Source of the DNA: Silene latifolia
Taxonomy: Eukaryota; Streptophyta; Magnoliopsida; Caryophyllales; Caryophyllaceae
NCBI RefSeq assembly: GCF_048544455.1
Contig: NC_133526.1
Location: 9,130,001-9,194,000 of the forward strand
Direction: 5' to 3'
DNA length: 64,000 nt
The translations under genes were made by a program, and so were the position numbers. Position 1 is the stretch's first letter. The number at the start of each line of letters is the position of its first letter. Shown piece by piece: positions 11,727-31,643 of this stretch. The notes beneath the pieces are model-generated. The model was not told where the DNA came from. It searched no databases and saw only the letters and a program-made list of their open reading frames with translations.

Positions 11727-12480
11727 TTAAGTAGATAGGAAAGAAGCAACGTGGAACTAAACGATTAGAGCAATTAAGGCATGTTCATAGTTATTACAAC
11801 AAGAACATTACCCTAGACTCCCACTTCTGGCAAGCTATAGTCCTCTATTACATCATATACTCCCAAGTCCAAAGTTAAGGATTATTGAGATTGTGGCTAG
11901 TTGGCTCCATTAGAAATGGGAACATACCAGGGTTACCAGATTCGGATACCCTACGGATCGCGAATTTCATCATGTCGCTTACTAACAATACATACAACAA
12001 ATTCTACAAGAGCGAATCCCGAATCGATAAGGGCGTATTCATAGCGAATCTAGTAACATAGGAATAAAATTACCACAGTGCCTCAAGGACTTCTAAAAAT
12101 TGCGAGGTTGAGGGGGATGTATGGTTGTATGAAGCCTTACCCTTGTACTACCAACACAAAGAATCTATTACCGAAGGACCCAAGGTAAAAATTGCATAAT
12201 CCAATTAAAAGAAAGGGATTAAAAGAAACCCAACCAGTTTAGTAAGTCATTTTGCTTTATTCTGGCATAATCCAAAACCAAAGAATAACTGGCCTTTTGG
12301 CTGAGGTGGGTAAAACAACCATTTACGGAATTTTGAGCATCATGAATAACATGAGAATAAAAATTTATTGGTTAAGAAACAAAGAAGAAAAGCTTGAGAA
12401 ACGTTCCCATAATCAAAGATCATGAATAATACAAGGAAGATGCCAAGAGACTTTCATGGATGGCACTTGCATAACTTATA

Positions 12481-12651
12481 CCCTCTCCGTCCCGTTCATT
12501 TGTTGTCTTTTGATTTTGGCACAAAAACCAAGAAAAGGGGAGGGGGCCAATTACTAAATGACAAGTGGAATAAATTGAGTGTGAATGATCAAATTACTCA
12601 TCAAATTCATTCTTAAATATAAAGGACAACAAATGACCGAGACAGAGGGAG
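12481..12651. mobile_element. Stowaway MITE
   Basis: Terminal inverted repeats CCCTCTCCGTCCCG...TTCATTTGTTGTC and GACAACAAATGACCGAGACA...GGGAG, flanked by TA (12479-12480 and 12652-12653). About 171 bp. Confidence 0.8.
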
Positions 12652-13356
12652 TACACGATAAAAACGATAAAAATAGTTGTAAGCTCCCATTCAACAGATT
12701 CAAGTATTCCGAACCTAACAAAGAACATGGTACAAGTAAACCCGGGGAATAATTGGCTGTTTAGTTGCCCCACCAATGTATTCAACAGATTCAAGCTCTC
12801 TGAGGAGGTCTAAGACTCTAGGATGGGAGTGGCCTACTAAATGGCCGTTTCGTTGCCCCACCAATGCACGGAAGTATTCCAGTTGAAGAAAACGGCACAA
12901 GTAAACCCGAGGAATACTAATTCGTCTTAAATTGTAGGAAATCGCTTAGCTAGGTGCCATGAGTAACTGTTAATCCCTATCTAATTACATTTTCAATGTT
13001 CAACCCAACAACGTTCCGCCAATTCACTTGAAATAGAGGGGATTGTGGAAACATTACTTCCTCTACATCAAGAATTCGTATATTGAATTATACCAAACAC
13101 TTAAAAAGGACAGATATAATCATATAAACAGACAACATTGGCATGCACAGATAATTTTATGCAAAATAAAATTAAAAATACTCCATGTTTACAGTAATTC
13201 CATTGAGCTTTAACATGAAAAAATTAACAGCGGTAAATTAAAGAGAAAGGGAATTGAGAGAGACGAAATAATTGCAGAATGCATGGGGAAAAAACAAAAA
13301 GTAGTAACAATGCATATTAATACTTACAAATCTGAGTCGGAGAACAATGGAGTTTA

Positions 13357-13470
13357 ATTTCCGGAAGCTGGAAGTAATCAGTAATGGAGTTTTGAGGTTT
13401 TAGATATATTGATATTTCCGGAAGCTGGAAGTAATCAGTAATGGAGTTTTGAGGTTTTAGATATATTGAT
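13357..13470. repeat. 57-bp perfect tandem duplication
   Basis: Two adjacent identical 57-bp units, 13357-13413 and 13414-13470. On the minus strand they lie inside a 74-codon open frame (13541-13317), where they duplicate 19 residues in frame (ISIYLKPQNSITDYFQLPE). That frame is followed by a plausible splice donor (GATTT|GTAAGT). Whether it is a real first exon is unknown. Confidence 0.8.
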
Positions 13471-13800
13471 ATTGAAACAATGGTGGTTGATTTTTGGGTT
13501 AGAAATTTAGGGTGTTGAACAAAGATAACGAGGAAGCCCAAAGTGTGAAGACAGGAGGAGGAGGAGGAGAGTAGGAGACAATTCAGGTTTTCAAGTGGGA
13601 GAGTTGTTTGGATTTTATTTTTGTTTTGTTTTTATTGATTGATTTTGTGGTTGTTTGGGCTTCTTCTTATTTGGGTCAAAACATGTGTCTAAACGGGGTA
13701 CTTCGCACCTAAAATAACCCAAATTGCTAAAAATATCGTCTACAAATTACTTCAAATCGTCAACAATTTTATTTTGCTTTTTTTTTAAAAAAATAAGGAT

Positions 13801-14800
13801 AGTGATAGGGCGTCACCCGGTGACACTAAATTTCGGCGCCACCATCATTAAAGAAAAGAAAAATAGAAAAAATAAAATGTTAGTTTTCGTTTGGGTTAAG
13901 GGTAGGCATGTAATTTTATATCTATTCAATTACAATTGATGCAATACAATCAAAATAAAATTCTCAAGTAAACTAAGGGGTGTTTGGTTGGGAAGTTTGG
14001 ATTGGAATGGAATGGATTCAAGGCATTCTAGTGTTTGGTTAGGGTATTTTGGAATGGAGTTAGAATATGGATTCTCATTCCACCTCAACCCCTTGGAATC
14101 TCATACCCACCTCTTTCCCATGGATTCAAACTCCATTCCTTCATGTTTATTTTTCTAATGAACCAAACATGTTTTGGAAGGTATGGAATTGGAACTCTAT
14201 ACTCCTATTGTTTCTCATTCCAATCCATTCCAATCCTAAGTAGTGAACCAAACGACCCCTAAATTTATCTATTGATTCAATTCATCCAGGATTACGTTTC
14301 TTCATCAACAAGCGTAAATATTCAATACGATCTTTCGACAAAGAAGACACTAAAATTATGAATGTTATTGCGTTTCGAACATTAGCCGATAGTAACCACC
14401 AAGTTTCCCATGAATCAAATACTACCCTAATTCTCTCCGATGTACATCGGTACATCAGTACATGAATCAAATACTACCCTAAACTACTTGTTTATGGATT
14501 GCTGGAAAACGGCAAAATGCATTCTTTCTCTACCGTACAAGCTAGTATTTGTTCGTTGGTGTTATTCCTCCTCAATACTTGGCAAAAATCATGGAAAATT
14601 CTACTGGATTATTTCTATTTATGATTCATTTGTTACAACTATAATAATTTATGCAATTTACAATTTCTATAATACCCTTTTGCTATTAGTTAGTTTAAAA
14701 TTCAAATTTTAGGGGAGAAAATGAAAAAACCCATGTAGTTTACGATATTATCCCCAGTGATGCCCAATTTGAGTGTCATCCGGTGGCGCCATCAATACGG
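13801..14800. mobile_element. Possible TIR element hosting a nested Tourist MITE
   Basis: The sequence near 13805 (TGATAGGGCGTCACCCGGTG...) and the reverse complement of the sequence near 14795 (TGATGGCGCCACCGGATGAC...) are similar over about 45 bp. This suggests eroded terminal inverted repeats about 1 kb apart. No clean target duplication was found. A Tourist-like MITE (13977-14259) sits inside, and a 22-bp direct repeat occurs at about 14409 and 14460. Confidence 0.4.
13977..14259. mobile_element. Tourist-like (PIF/Harbinger) MITE, 283 bp
   Basis: Inverted ends GGGGTGTTTGGTTGGGAAG and, at the right, AACCAAACGACCCC, flanked by TAA on both sides (13974-13976 and 14260-14262). TIRs of this type with a three-base TAA duplication fit PIF/Harbinger-derived MITEs. 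The interior repeats TGGAATGGA-like words. Confidence 0.75.
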
Positions 14801-15735
14801 AGTACCTATTATAATTATCTCAACAAAATGGCAATAGCAACCTTATAAACATGTTATTTTTCTAATATGTACTCTTTTTAACGAAAAATCATAGTAACAT
14901 TATAATATCACTAGCTTCATATGAAAAATATTTCACACACTACTCAATTCTCTTAATTAATTTTAATTTTCAATATTCTTTCATAAATATTTAAAGAAAA
15001 AAACGTGAAATATAATGAATTGTCAATATTTGTAAGTATAATATAACAAAATACAAATTTATAGGTAACAAATAATAAAATGTAAAACTCAATAATAATA
15101 CCATACATGCATTGCGAGTCTATTCTAATTTAAGAACCAAGTGAAAAAGGGTTGCGCACACTACATGTACTATCTCCGTTATAAACAGGGGCCTTTGAGT
15201 TACTAAACAATCAATGAGTATTGCTTTAGACGGTCTAAAATAAGACGGACCAAATATCAATATTTTCTAATAGAATGTAACTATTTAATTACAAAATATT
15301 ATAATTAAAATTGTCACTTTTTACCATGAGAATGATGGTAACATTTTGTCAGAAAATAGTAACATTTTATCGTAAAATAACTACATTTAGTCCGTCTTAT
15401 TTCAGACGAGCTTCCCGTCGCCCATCTGAAATAAGAATTTGCGCTAAACAATATCTGTCGTTTTGTCGTACTACTGACCTACTGTTACCACCTACTTTAA
15501 CAATTTAGGTTGATGGAAGCCATACTTGAAACTTTGAAAGTGATGAATGTTTGGTGTATTTATTAGATCAAGTGTTGAAAGTTAGTTGCTTTCTAAAATG
15601 TCAATGATCATATATAGTCAATATATACTTTGTCACTTCTATAACAAGAAAAAATCCATGTCGTGAAGCACTCCTAAAACAAAATTATTGTACCAATTAC
15701 CAAACACTAGTTAGACTATCCAGTTAATTAGCTTA
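14801..15735. other. AT-rich upstream region of the MATE gene
   Basis: Non-coding; includes a possible MITE (15229-15412). It should hold the MATE promoter, but I cannot point to a specific TATA box. Confidence 0.4.
15229..15412. mobile_element. Small MITE-like inverted repeat
   Basis: AGACGGTCTAAAATAAGACGGAC on the left pairs with TAGTCCGTCTTATTTCAGACG on the right, giving inverted ends of about 22 bp around an AT-rich core. No target duplication was identified. Confidence 0.5.
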
Positions 15736-18700
15736 ATGGCATTACCGTCGTCGTCGAGGGAGCAAGAGTATCAGTCATTATTACTAGGACTAGAATCTCA
15801 TTCAAGGATACCAGACCTATCATCGGACGTGATCGAAGATTTCTTGTCACACAAGCCAGTCGCAGCTAGATGGTGGCCACGACTCGTTGCTTGGGAGTCA
15901 AGACTCTTGTGGCTCCTCTCAGGAGCTTCCATTGTTGTATCAGTCTTTACTTACATGCTTAGCTTTGTCACTCTGGCTTTTACTGGCCATTTAGGTGCCT
16001 TGGAGTTGGCTGGTGCTTCTATTGCTAGTGTTGGCATCCAAGGCCTTGCTTATGGTATTATGGTAATATTGTATTTCATTTGTTTACCTTTTTTATTCAG
16101 CCGTTTTTATATATTATGCCTTCATTCAATATAGCGATATTCTCTCGTGTATCCCTCAACTTTTTCATTTTCTAGAATGTACCCCCTCTTTTCTTGCAAC
16201 TGCTCTGAAGTTGAATACGAACACTTTTTTTCAAATTGACTAAGAGGTCTTCCGTTTGAAAAATAATTCACCGACGTCTCAACTCGTAGTCGGGAATTAT
16301 AGTTGGTCAAAGTTTATTCGTTAAAAAAGTTTGGGATATTCTCACTTGTACCCCTTAACTTTTTTGTTTTCTAAGGTGTACCCCTCGTTTTTTAAAAAAA
16401 AACTTTGACCGACAATAATTCTCTGCAGGAAACGGTAATTTTTTTTTTTCAAACCAATTATCTCGTAAAGGCCTTCAATCTGAAAAAAAAATCACCGCTT
16501 TTTGAACTCGTAGCCGGTAGTTATGGTTGATCAAAGTTTTTTTAATGAGTAAATTTTGACCGACCATAATTCCCGACTAGGAGTTGAGACGTCGATGATT
16601 TTTTTTTTCAAACTGAAGAGCTCGTGAAGACGATCAATTTGAAAAAAAAGTTTATCGTATTCTGAACTTGTAGCTAACAGTTATTGATGGTCAAAAGTTT
16701 TTTTTGCAAGAAACGAGGGGTACACTTTAGAAAGTGAAAAAGTTGAGGGGTACAAGTGAGAATATCCAAAAAAGTTTTGACCAGCCATAACTACCGGCTA
16801 CGAGTTCAAAAGACAATGATTTTTTTTTTTCAAATTCAAGTCCTTGACGAAATAATTGGTTTGAAAAATAAAATTACCGTTTTCTGAACTCATAACGGAT
16901 AATTATTGTCGTTCAAAGTTTTTTTTGAAAAACGAGGGTACACCTTAGAAAACGAAAAAGTTTAGGGGTATACGAGAGAATATCCCTTCAATATATGTCC
17001 ACCGGATTCTTTTCATTTCTCGACAATGTGTGCAGTTGGGAATGGCGAGTGCAGTGCAGACAGTATGCGGGCAAGCATATGGCGCGAAGAAGTTCTCATC
17101 AATGGGGATCATACTACAAAGAGCAATTGTCCTTCATCTTGGAGCAGCCATAGCCTTAACTTTTTTATACTGCTACTCGGGTGTCATTTTAAAGGCAATA
17201 GGCCAATCTAAGAGCATTTCGGAGCAAGGCCATATATTTGCCCTTGGAATAGTCCCTCAATTATATGCCTTTGCTATAAGTTGTCCTATGCAAAGGTTCC
17301 TTCAGTCTCAAAACATTGTCAATCCTTTAGCATACATGTCGGTTGGAGTTTTCGCCTTACATACTCTCCTTACATGGCTAGTCGTCTATGTTTTCGACTA
17401 TGGATTAATTGGAGCTGCTCTTACCTTGAGTTTTTCTTGGTGGATTTTCGTCATTTTGAATGCGCTTTATATTATATTTAGTCCTAGATGCAAAGACACT
17501 TGGACCGGGTTTTCTACCAGGGCTTTCTCCGGGATCTGGCCTTATTTTAAGCTCACACTTGCTTCAGCTGTCATGCTGTGGTATGTTCTGTCCCTATATG
17601 CTTGGTTTTTCTGTTGTCGAAGTTTGCTTATTTTGCTCCAGTTTTCCGTCTAAGTACTCTATGTAATTAATGCAGCTTGGAAATTTGGTACGTTCAAGGA
17701 CTGGTGCTTATATCAGGGCTTTTGGCCAATCCTACAATCTCACTAGACTCCATTTCTATATGGTAAATCAATAAAAATGTCATTTCTATTGTGTTTACTA
17801 ACGACTGTCAGCGAATGCTAACCGACATTTCAAATATCAGCATGAATTACTGGAACTGGGACATGCAGTTTATGTTGGGTTTAGCAGCAGCAGCAAGGTA
17901 CTGTCTGAATTCAGGAATTACTAGTAATAATTCATGCCTTTTTAGTTGAAATGACGAGTAATTGACCGGGGTTGGTGCAGTGTGAGAGTGAGTAATGAGC
18001 TTGGAGCAGCTCATCCTACAGTGGCAAGGTTCTCGGTCATGGTGGTTAGCGGGACTAGTATCTTGATCAGCATAGTGCTCAGCGCGGTTATCCTCATCTT
18101 TAAAGTTGGGTTAAGCAAGGCTTTTACTTCTGACTCTGATGTCCTTGAAGCTGTATCTAATTTATTTCCTTTGCTCGCCATCTCAGTTCTCTTGAACGGG
18201 ATTCAGCCTATCCTCTCAGGTAAACCTCCCACCTAGGACGGGACGTGATTGAACAAATCTACATTGTCTGTACTGGGAATGCTTTTTTTTTTTTCAGGGG
18301 TGGCTATAGGAAGTGGATGGCAAGCATTGGTGGCATACATTAATCTAGCTTCTTATTACATTATCGGTCTTCCAATTGGATGTGTACTCGGTTTCAAGAC
18401 CAGCATGGGTGTTGCTGTAAGTATACTCACTCATTTTCTGTTCATTTTTTTCCTTGAAAAGAAGAACCTGATGAATGTTGGAAATTGCAGGGTATATGGT
18501 GGGGAATGATCATTGGTGTATTAATACAAACTGTGACTTTGATCATTCTGACAGCTCGGACGAACTGGAACACAGAGGTAAACTAACAAACCTCAACATC
18601 CCTGTGTTTAAGTTAAACTGAACTCCATTTCGTGTATAATTGTTTGCGACATCAACCCTTTTCGACAATTTTACAGGTTCAGAAAGCAATAGACCGCCTA

Positions 18701-18751
18701 AAGAAATCAGCAAATGAAGAGACAGCTCTGAATCTGGCGGGTGCTATATAA
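15736..18751 (+). CDS. MATE/DETOXIFICATION efflux transporter, DTX40-like
   Basis: Multidrug-and-toxin-extrusion carrier; plant relatives move organic cations or metabolites in exchange for protons at the plasma membrane or tonoplast. Eight exons, 511 codons, one frame: 15736-16062, 17036-17580, 17676-17762, 17841-17897, 17981-18219, 18298-18416, 18491-18577, 18677-18751. Recognisable family blocks are [58 protein letters not shown] (MATE signature), [63 protein letters not shown] and [18 protein letters not shown]. About twelve hydrophobic segments are evident and the length is normal for DTX40. The substrate is unknown. A MULE-type element fills most of intron 1. Exons 6-8 recur at 32339-32751 in the duplicated unit. 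Confidence 0.95.
16134..16986. mobile_element. MULE-type non-autonomous element in MATE intron 1
   Basis: Inverted ends read GCGATATTCTCTCGTGTATC (left) and GGGATATTCTCTCGTATACC (right, reverse complement). The flanking 9-bp duplication is perfect: TTCAATATA at 16125-16133 and 16987-16995. The 853-bp interior is itself built of several head-to-head copies of a module (…GTACCCCTCAACTTTTTC… / …TTTGACCGACCATAATT…), so it folds back on itself repeatedly. No coding capacity. Confidence 0.85.
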
Positions 18752-19234
18752 ATGGAGCAAGTTCTGCCCTTTTCGATAAAACTTAAACACCCTTAGTTTA
18801 TTTTGTTTAAGAGCTTCAGACAGATTAAACCAGGTGTTTACATGAAGACAAGGGATTAATTACTGTATTGTGTGCGAAATCGTTTATTATTTCCAGTTCT
18901 GTTCAGTGACGGTTTCTTAAACAAATTTCTAGTCGTCTTAGAATCGCTAATTTTGCACTCTGCTGGCAGAAAATGATCGCGATTAAATTACAGTAACTAA
19001 AAAATACACAAAAAGATATGTAAATGAAGCAAACCTAGAACATATGACAATATTATTGCTCTGCCAATTTCAATAGTACATCATAATACTGGGTAATTTC
19101 CGAGATACATAAGAAAGTGAACCAAAACCGAGTGATAGGGATGGTTCATTTATTTTAAATTACACTCCGCAACTCATTAAAACATTTTGCTTAAGCATAA
19201 TGAATCCGAATATTTATTTGCAAAGGCTCAAGTT
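18752..19234. other. Spacer between convergent MATE and BAM-A
   Basis: About 480 bp of shared 3' flanking sequence, present with small differences at 32752-33182 in unit B. It should hold both 3' untranslated regions. I see no other feature. Confidence 0.6.
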
Positions 19235-19686
19235 TCATTTGAACTTGAATAGGCAAGAACCCAAGTTCGATAACTTGGCAGATAAACCAGCAAAAAGACC
19301 ATCAACATTCATATCAGTTGCTTGGTCCCACTGAAAGGGCTGTGTTGGTGCTGATGCTTCCAGAAGAATTTCAACTGGTAGCTTTGGCATTGACTGCTCC
19401 AATGGCCCTAAGTAGTTTCCATATGTCTCCGGGTTTTCACTGGGCTCCTGAAACCGACACAGGATTTGGAATAAAGACTCAATTTATCAACTTGTCATGA
19501 CTGTAACATGGAAATCTAAGTTAGTTCGACACTTCACTTTAGACTGAATGTACTTGTTTCAAAACCTAATCCTGTTTGACATACCGACACAGACATGCAG
19601 CTGAGTCTGAGGAACTTAACTTTGGGAAGAATAGCCTAATTTACGTCTTGTTTCGACACTTCACATTGTTTCTGACTCAGCAGTCA

Positions 19687-25794
<6,108 letters not shown>

Positions 25795-25910
25795 CATACC
25801 TTCCAAGTGCATTTTCACCGGCCACGTCTATACTTTCTTTCCATGCATCACTTAAGACCTGCATAAAATCATTTATGATCGGCTAGTTTCTTACTTTCTT
25901 TACTTTATTA

Positions 25911-26698
<788 letters not shown>

Positions 26699-26898
26699 TC
26701 AAGTATAAAATTATTTTCAGTGTCAAGTCGTATAACTGGTTTTTTTCAGTATATACGTAACTGTCTGTTTCCTAACAACATATGGTTAAGGGATGAGATG
26801 AGCAACCAGCACATTCCTAATAAAAGCGAATAACTCGAGAGAAAATAATAAAATCGATTACATGTGGATCGGGTACAATAGGCCCTAGGAGGGAATCA

Positions 26899-27507
<609 letters not shown>

Positions 27508-27595
27508 CTACATGGTTCATTTTAAGCAAAAGTAAGCAAATGACCGGCACACATACAGTTATTTTGACGTATTATAGTCAAAACATAATAATAAT

Positions 27596-28169
27596 TGATG
27601 GGCGATATATCGCACCACGACCGAAATCAACATATCGATTGAAGCGCCAAAGATATCCAAAGCAAGTCAACACCTTGGACAGCCTAGCCGACGCAGCCTG
27701 TCGGCCTGTCCCTTGGGTCTCGGCCAGGCAACTAGCCAGCCGGGACACACATCCAAGACCCCTCGGCATGGAGTCAACAGGGCCCGCCGGCCTGCCATGG
27801 GTCCCTCGGCCGAGGGTAGAAAAGTCTTTCCACCTGCTCTGCCACTTGGCCACTACGTGACAAAAGGTGAAAGTCTATAAATATTCCTCAACCCTCATTG
27901 AGGAAAGGATCCGCAAATAATCAATTAAACATACTAATCTGGTATAAACTCTCTTATCTCTCTACAATATACTTTGTGTACCAAGTAACACACAACTTAA
28001 TCCCTTTAAGTTTACTGACTTGAGCGTCGGAGTGAGTTCGCTTTCGGTAATGCTGCCGAGCCCTCAGTTTGTTCATTGTTTCAGGAGAGGCCGAAAGGAA
28101 GAGTCAAGCAAAGTCATCATTCTACAAGCTTACGTGGTAACAAATCTGCTCTGAAACTACACCCGGAAC

Positions 28170-28170
<1 letters not shown>
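27596..28170. mobile_element. Solo-LTR-like element in BAM-A intron 1
   Basis: A 575-bp block absent from the matching intron of BAM-B. It begins TGATGGGCG and ends CCCGGAACA (TG…CA), with ATAAT on both sides. Inside are a TATA-like CTATAAATATTCC and the phrase TTGAGCGTCGGAGTG, which I associate with LTR ends of plant gypsy-type and TRIM elements. It lies against an ATA microsatellite, so the target duplication is only suggestive. A relict with no coding part. Confidence 0.65.

Positions 28171-28204
<34 letters not shown>
28171..28204. repeat. (ATA)n microsatellite
   Basis: About eleven ATA/TAA units; a shorter run resumes at 28937 on the far side of the adjacent MULE-type insert, so the insert split one microsatellite. 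Confidence 0.9.
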
Positions 28205-28936
28205 GGCGAATTTAACAAAATTAACCCAACCTTTAACTATTCTTCTCAAAATAACCCAACCTTTCTTCTTAAACAATAATAACCCCACCTTTATACATGT
28301 ATTCCAAAAATGACATAAAAGCCATCGAAGAGAATCGCCGGCGTCAATGTAAAATGCAGTCCACCGAACAATACATATACACGACACATAAGGAAAATAT
28401 ATAAAAAAAAACAATTACAGTACATGTAAATAAATCAAAGATGAGCTTGGAAAGCTATACTCCATTGTCTCCATCTGTTCATTTCTACCTCTGACCAAGC
28501 TATACTCCATTATCAATAAATTTGAGAAAAGTAATTCATCCTCCATTACGAAGCTTTCAAGGTAGATTTTTCATTTGCATGTATCAATTTTACTCATTTT
28601 GAGATGTAAGAATTCGTTTTTATTGTTCATTTATGCTTAAAATAATTGCGATGCAACTGCAGGTATACTGAAGTTAAGAATGGATTAGAGAGGCTTGGAT
28701 GTACTATGAAATTTTTTTGGTCATTGGATGTTTAGAATGAAGCGTTGTATTTTATTTCTTGTTATTAATAGAAATGAAAAAAAAAATGTCAGGTGCTCAT
28801 AAAACGATTCTGACCGGAGTCTATTGGTTATTTTTGGAATACATGTATAAAGGTGGGGTTATTATTGTTTAAGATGAAAGGTTGGATTATTTTGAGAAGA
28901 ATAGTTAAAGGTTGGGTTATTTTCGTTAAATTCGCC
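28205..28936. mobile_element. MULE-type non-autonomous element in BAM-A intron 1
   Basis: Terminal inverted repeats of about 115 bp beginning GGCGAATTTAAC at both ends, flanked by TAATAATAA (28196-28204 and 28937-28945). It is absent from BAM-B intron 1. The duplication lies inside a microsatellite, so its length is less certain than the TIRs. No coding sequence. Confidence 0.75.
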
Positions 28937-29039
28937 TAATAATAATAATAATAAAAAGAAAGAAAAAGAAAAAGAAAAAAGACTATCGAACAACAACATT
29001 ATCCAAGCATCTCGAATCTCGATCAAAGGCTCCCGCAAA

Positions 29040-30196
29040 GGGTTATGCTCATTCATGGATATGATTTACTCAATCATGGACATGAATGACCATTATACCC
29101 TTGTCATTTTTACACCCTTGCTCCCATTTTGTATCATTCTCTCAAATTGCAATCCAACTCCATCAATTTTTCATCCCCATTGCCGCCTCCCTTCCCTCGC
29201 CGACCACGTGCACGGTGCACCAACCATCTGAACCGAGCACCTACAACTGACACCCCTCTCACAGCACCGCACCGAACCACACATCTCAGACGATGACCCG
29301 TCCTGAATGTCACCATTCACACAAGGACCCGACTAGTGGAGTTTTTTCCCCATTTCAATGGTGGATCACGATCAAATTGAGAATTTGCATCAGATTGATC
29401 ATGATCATATTTTGGTCTATTTGTCTGACATCTGACGAGGTCTCTTTTCTAATTTACTGCCAGAGCAGGTAACGAAGTTCAATGGAGAATGTTTGGCCAA
29501 GCTTAAAAAGTGCTTTTGCAATTGAAAAAGTAGTAGCTTGGCCAAATATGGTAAGTTAGAGGGTTTTAAAAGTGCTTTTGAAAATTCAAAAACTGATTAT
29601 TCACCCCCAAAAGGAGAAGTAGATAATTACTACTTCTACTTCTACTTTTCACATAAAGAACCAAATAAGCAAACAAAAGTTGTATTAAAGTAGTTAGGTC
29701 AAACATATAAATTTTGTGAGAAACCACTTTTACAAAAGTATGGCCAAACAACAAAAACTTTTCCAAAAAGTAACTTATGAATAAACCCTTTTAAAAAGGA
29801 AAAATCATTTTCCATAATCAAGGTCAAACAGCACATTAGTTGTCAAGCACCTCTATAATGCAAACCGTTGGGAAGGCATCCAACCTCTAAGACTCGGATT
29901 CCGACCATGAATTTTTTATTAACAATTATTTTTACAAACCCTAATTTTATTAGTCTAAATTAATTTTATTTCCCAAATTTGATATAACATCGTTACTAAA
30001 GTAATTAACTTAGAATATTATTACTTGATCGACATAAGAACTAGCGTCCATAGTTGATTAATTGACGGATTTGATTAATTTTTGTGAGGAAGAAAATTAG
30101 AGAGGGTTTGTTTTTTTGGGAAAGGGGTAAGGTATGGAAAATAAATGGTAAAAAGTCCGTGAAAGAGTAAAATGCGTCCATGAATGAGCAACTACG
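29040..30196. mobile_element. TIR element with 8-bp target duplication (hAT-size) in BAM-A intron 1
   Basis: Comparison with BAM-B intron 1, where the site is uninterrupted, delimits a 1157-bp insert. The 8-bp CCCGCAAA occurs at both edges (29032-29039 and 30197-30204). Ends share TGCTCATTCATGGA in inverted orientation after a few mismatched bases. A sub-block at about 29485-29840 with TTTGGCCAAGC and its loose inverse may be a second nested MITE. No transposase gene. Confidence 0.65.
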
Positions 30197-30501
30197 CCCG
30201 CAAATTGTAGAGTAAGGGTCGGATATACACAATTTTACTCTTTTGCTTGGAACATAAATAGGTTGTTTTCAAATGATCCCGAGAAAATTGTGTTTAGTAG
30301 GGATGGATGGGTAGTCAAATATTCGAGTAGGCCCAGCCCGCCCGGACCCAACCCATCCCTTGGGTCGTTTGTTACCCGTCCTGACCCGACCCATAAAAAA
30401 CAAGGGTTGGGCCCAAGTTGAGTAAAACTCACCCAGACCCTCCCCTCGACTCTACCCGGGCAGTTAATAGACTAAATTATTCGAGATCTAAGTCACAACT
30501 C

Positions 30502-31432
30502 GAATTTTTTGGTTAAATGGAGTTATTTGACAAATTAATTTGCATTTTGAAGTCGGATTCAAATTATTTAGGGTCAATGGATTCACGTAATAACTTGTAT
30601 TTTTTTTCAAACTTTTATGTAAAACCGCTAAACTCTTCAGCGGCTTCACCACTGACTCACAAACAGAGCTTATGTAAAAATTTCTAACCATTGCTCTTCC
30701 AAATTTTAAGCTTTCTAACTTGGCGTTCCTCCTCAAAAATGTATTATAAATACAATACAAACAAAACCATTCTTACATTGTTCCTCCCCAAATTGAAAAA
30801 AAAAAAAAAAACAAAAAAAAAACAAAATCGAAAAAATTAAAAAACTCACAAGCTTTTCCATCTTCATTAATGAAAACGAGTGTTGATTTTGCAAATTGAG
30901 AAGGTGTTTTGTAGAATTTTTAGGCCTAATTAAAAAACCCAGATTTGTTGTTGCTTATTTTTGTAGTTGGTGGTGATGGGTTTTGGTGTTTAATTATAAA
31001 TGTAGAAGAGCATGTTTTGCAAACCAAGAAAGAGTAAAACCGTTGGGAAGAAAGCCTTTTCCTTCTCTTAAAAGTTGAGCCACTTTTTCCCCTCAAAAAA
31101 AAGTTGAGGCACTTTTGAAAAACACAAAAATTTTAGAGAGACAGCCTCTCAATAGCGTTATTGAGAGACCTCTCACATGATGGGGTGAGGGACCCACCGA
31201 ATTTATTCTTTCTCTATTATGTCTCTCACTAAATTAGTGGGAGACGGTCTCTCATGAGACCTACTGTTTGAAAAATTACAAAGACTAAAAGCGTTGTAGT
31301 TTTAGCGGTTTCACTTAAAAACAGGAAAAAAAATAAAAAATTAAATTGATGACGTGAACTCATTGGCCCTAAATGGTTTGAATCCGACTCCAAAACGCAA
31401 ATTAATTTGTCAACCATTTATCCAAAAAATTC
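30502..31432. mobile_element. MULE-type non-autonomous element in BAM-A intron 1
   Basis: Inverted ends of about 75 bp starting GAATTTTTTGG, and a perfect 9-bp duplication TCACAACTC (30493-30501 and 31433-31441). BAM-B has the empty site at about 36106-36120. The interior is AT-rich and non-coding. Confidence 0.85.
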
Positions 31433-31471
31433 TCACAACTCACAACGGCAAAGGTTATCAGTTATACTAAG

Positions 31472-31643
31472 GCCCTGTTCTTTTGATCTTAAAGGTTAAC
31501 TTCAGATCCTATAAGTTGATTGATTCAATTGACCCATAAGTTCGATTCGAGATCCTATAAGTTGATTCGATTCGATTCGATCGTATAAATTGATTCGATT
31601 CAAATCAGATTAGATCAATTTCTATCCAAAAGAACAGGAACTA
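31472..31643. repeat. CTGTTCTTTTG inverted-end repeat, shared with BAM-B
   Basis: A MITE-like block with CCCTGTTCTTTTGATC at the left and CCAAAAGAACAGGAAC at the right around repeated GATTCGATT/ATAAGTTGA words. It is also present in BAM-B intron 1 (36145-36580), where it occurs as two diverged copies rich in AGTTCAGTTCAGATC. It predates the tandem duplication. Confidence 0.55.

Larger units (their letters stand above)
11727..13600. other. Unassigned non-coding stretch
   Basis: Contains a Stowaway MITE (12481-12651), two imperfect direct copies of an ACAAGTAAACCCGRGGAATA phrase (near 12733 and 12897) and a 57-bp tandem duplication (13357-13470). The part at 11900-12080 is rich in GCGAAT/GATTCG words but matches nothing I recognise. 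I see no supported gene. Confidence 0.4.

Noticed and set aside
28171-28204. Possible CRISPR-like or satellite array
   Set aside because: Simple trinucleotide microsatellite; no spacer-repeat alternation anywhere in this eukaryotic window.
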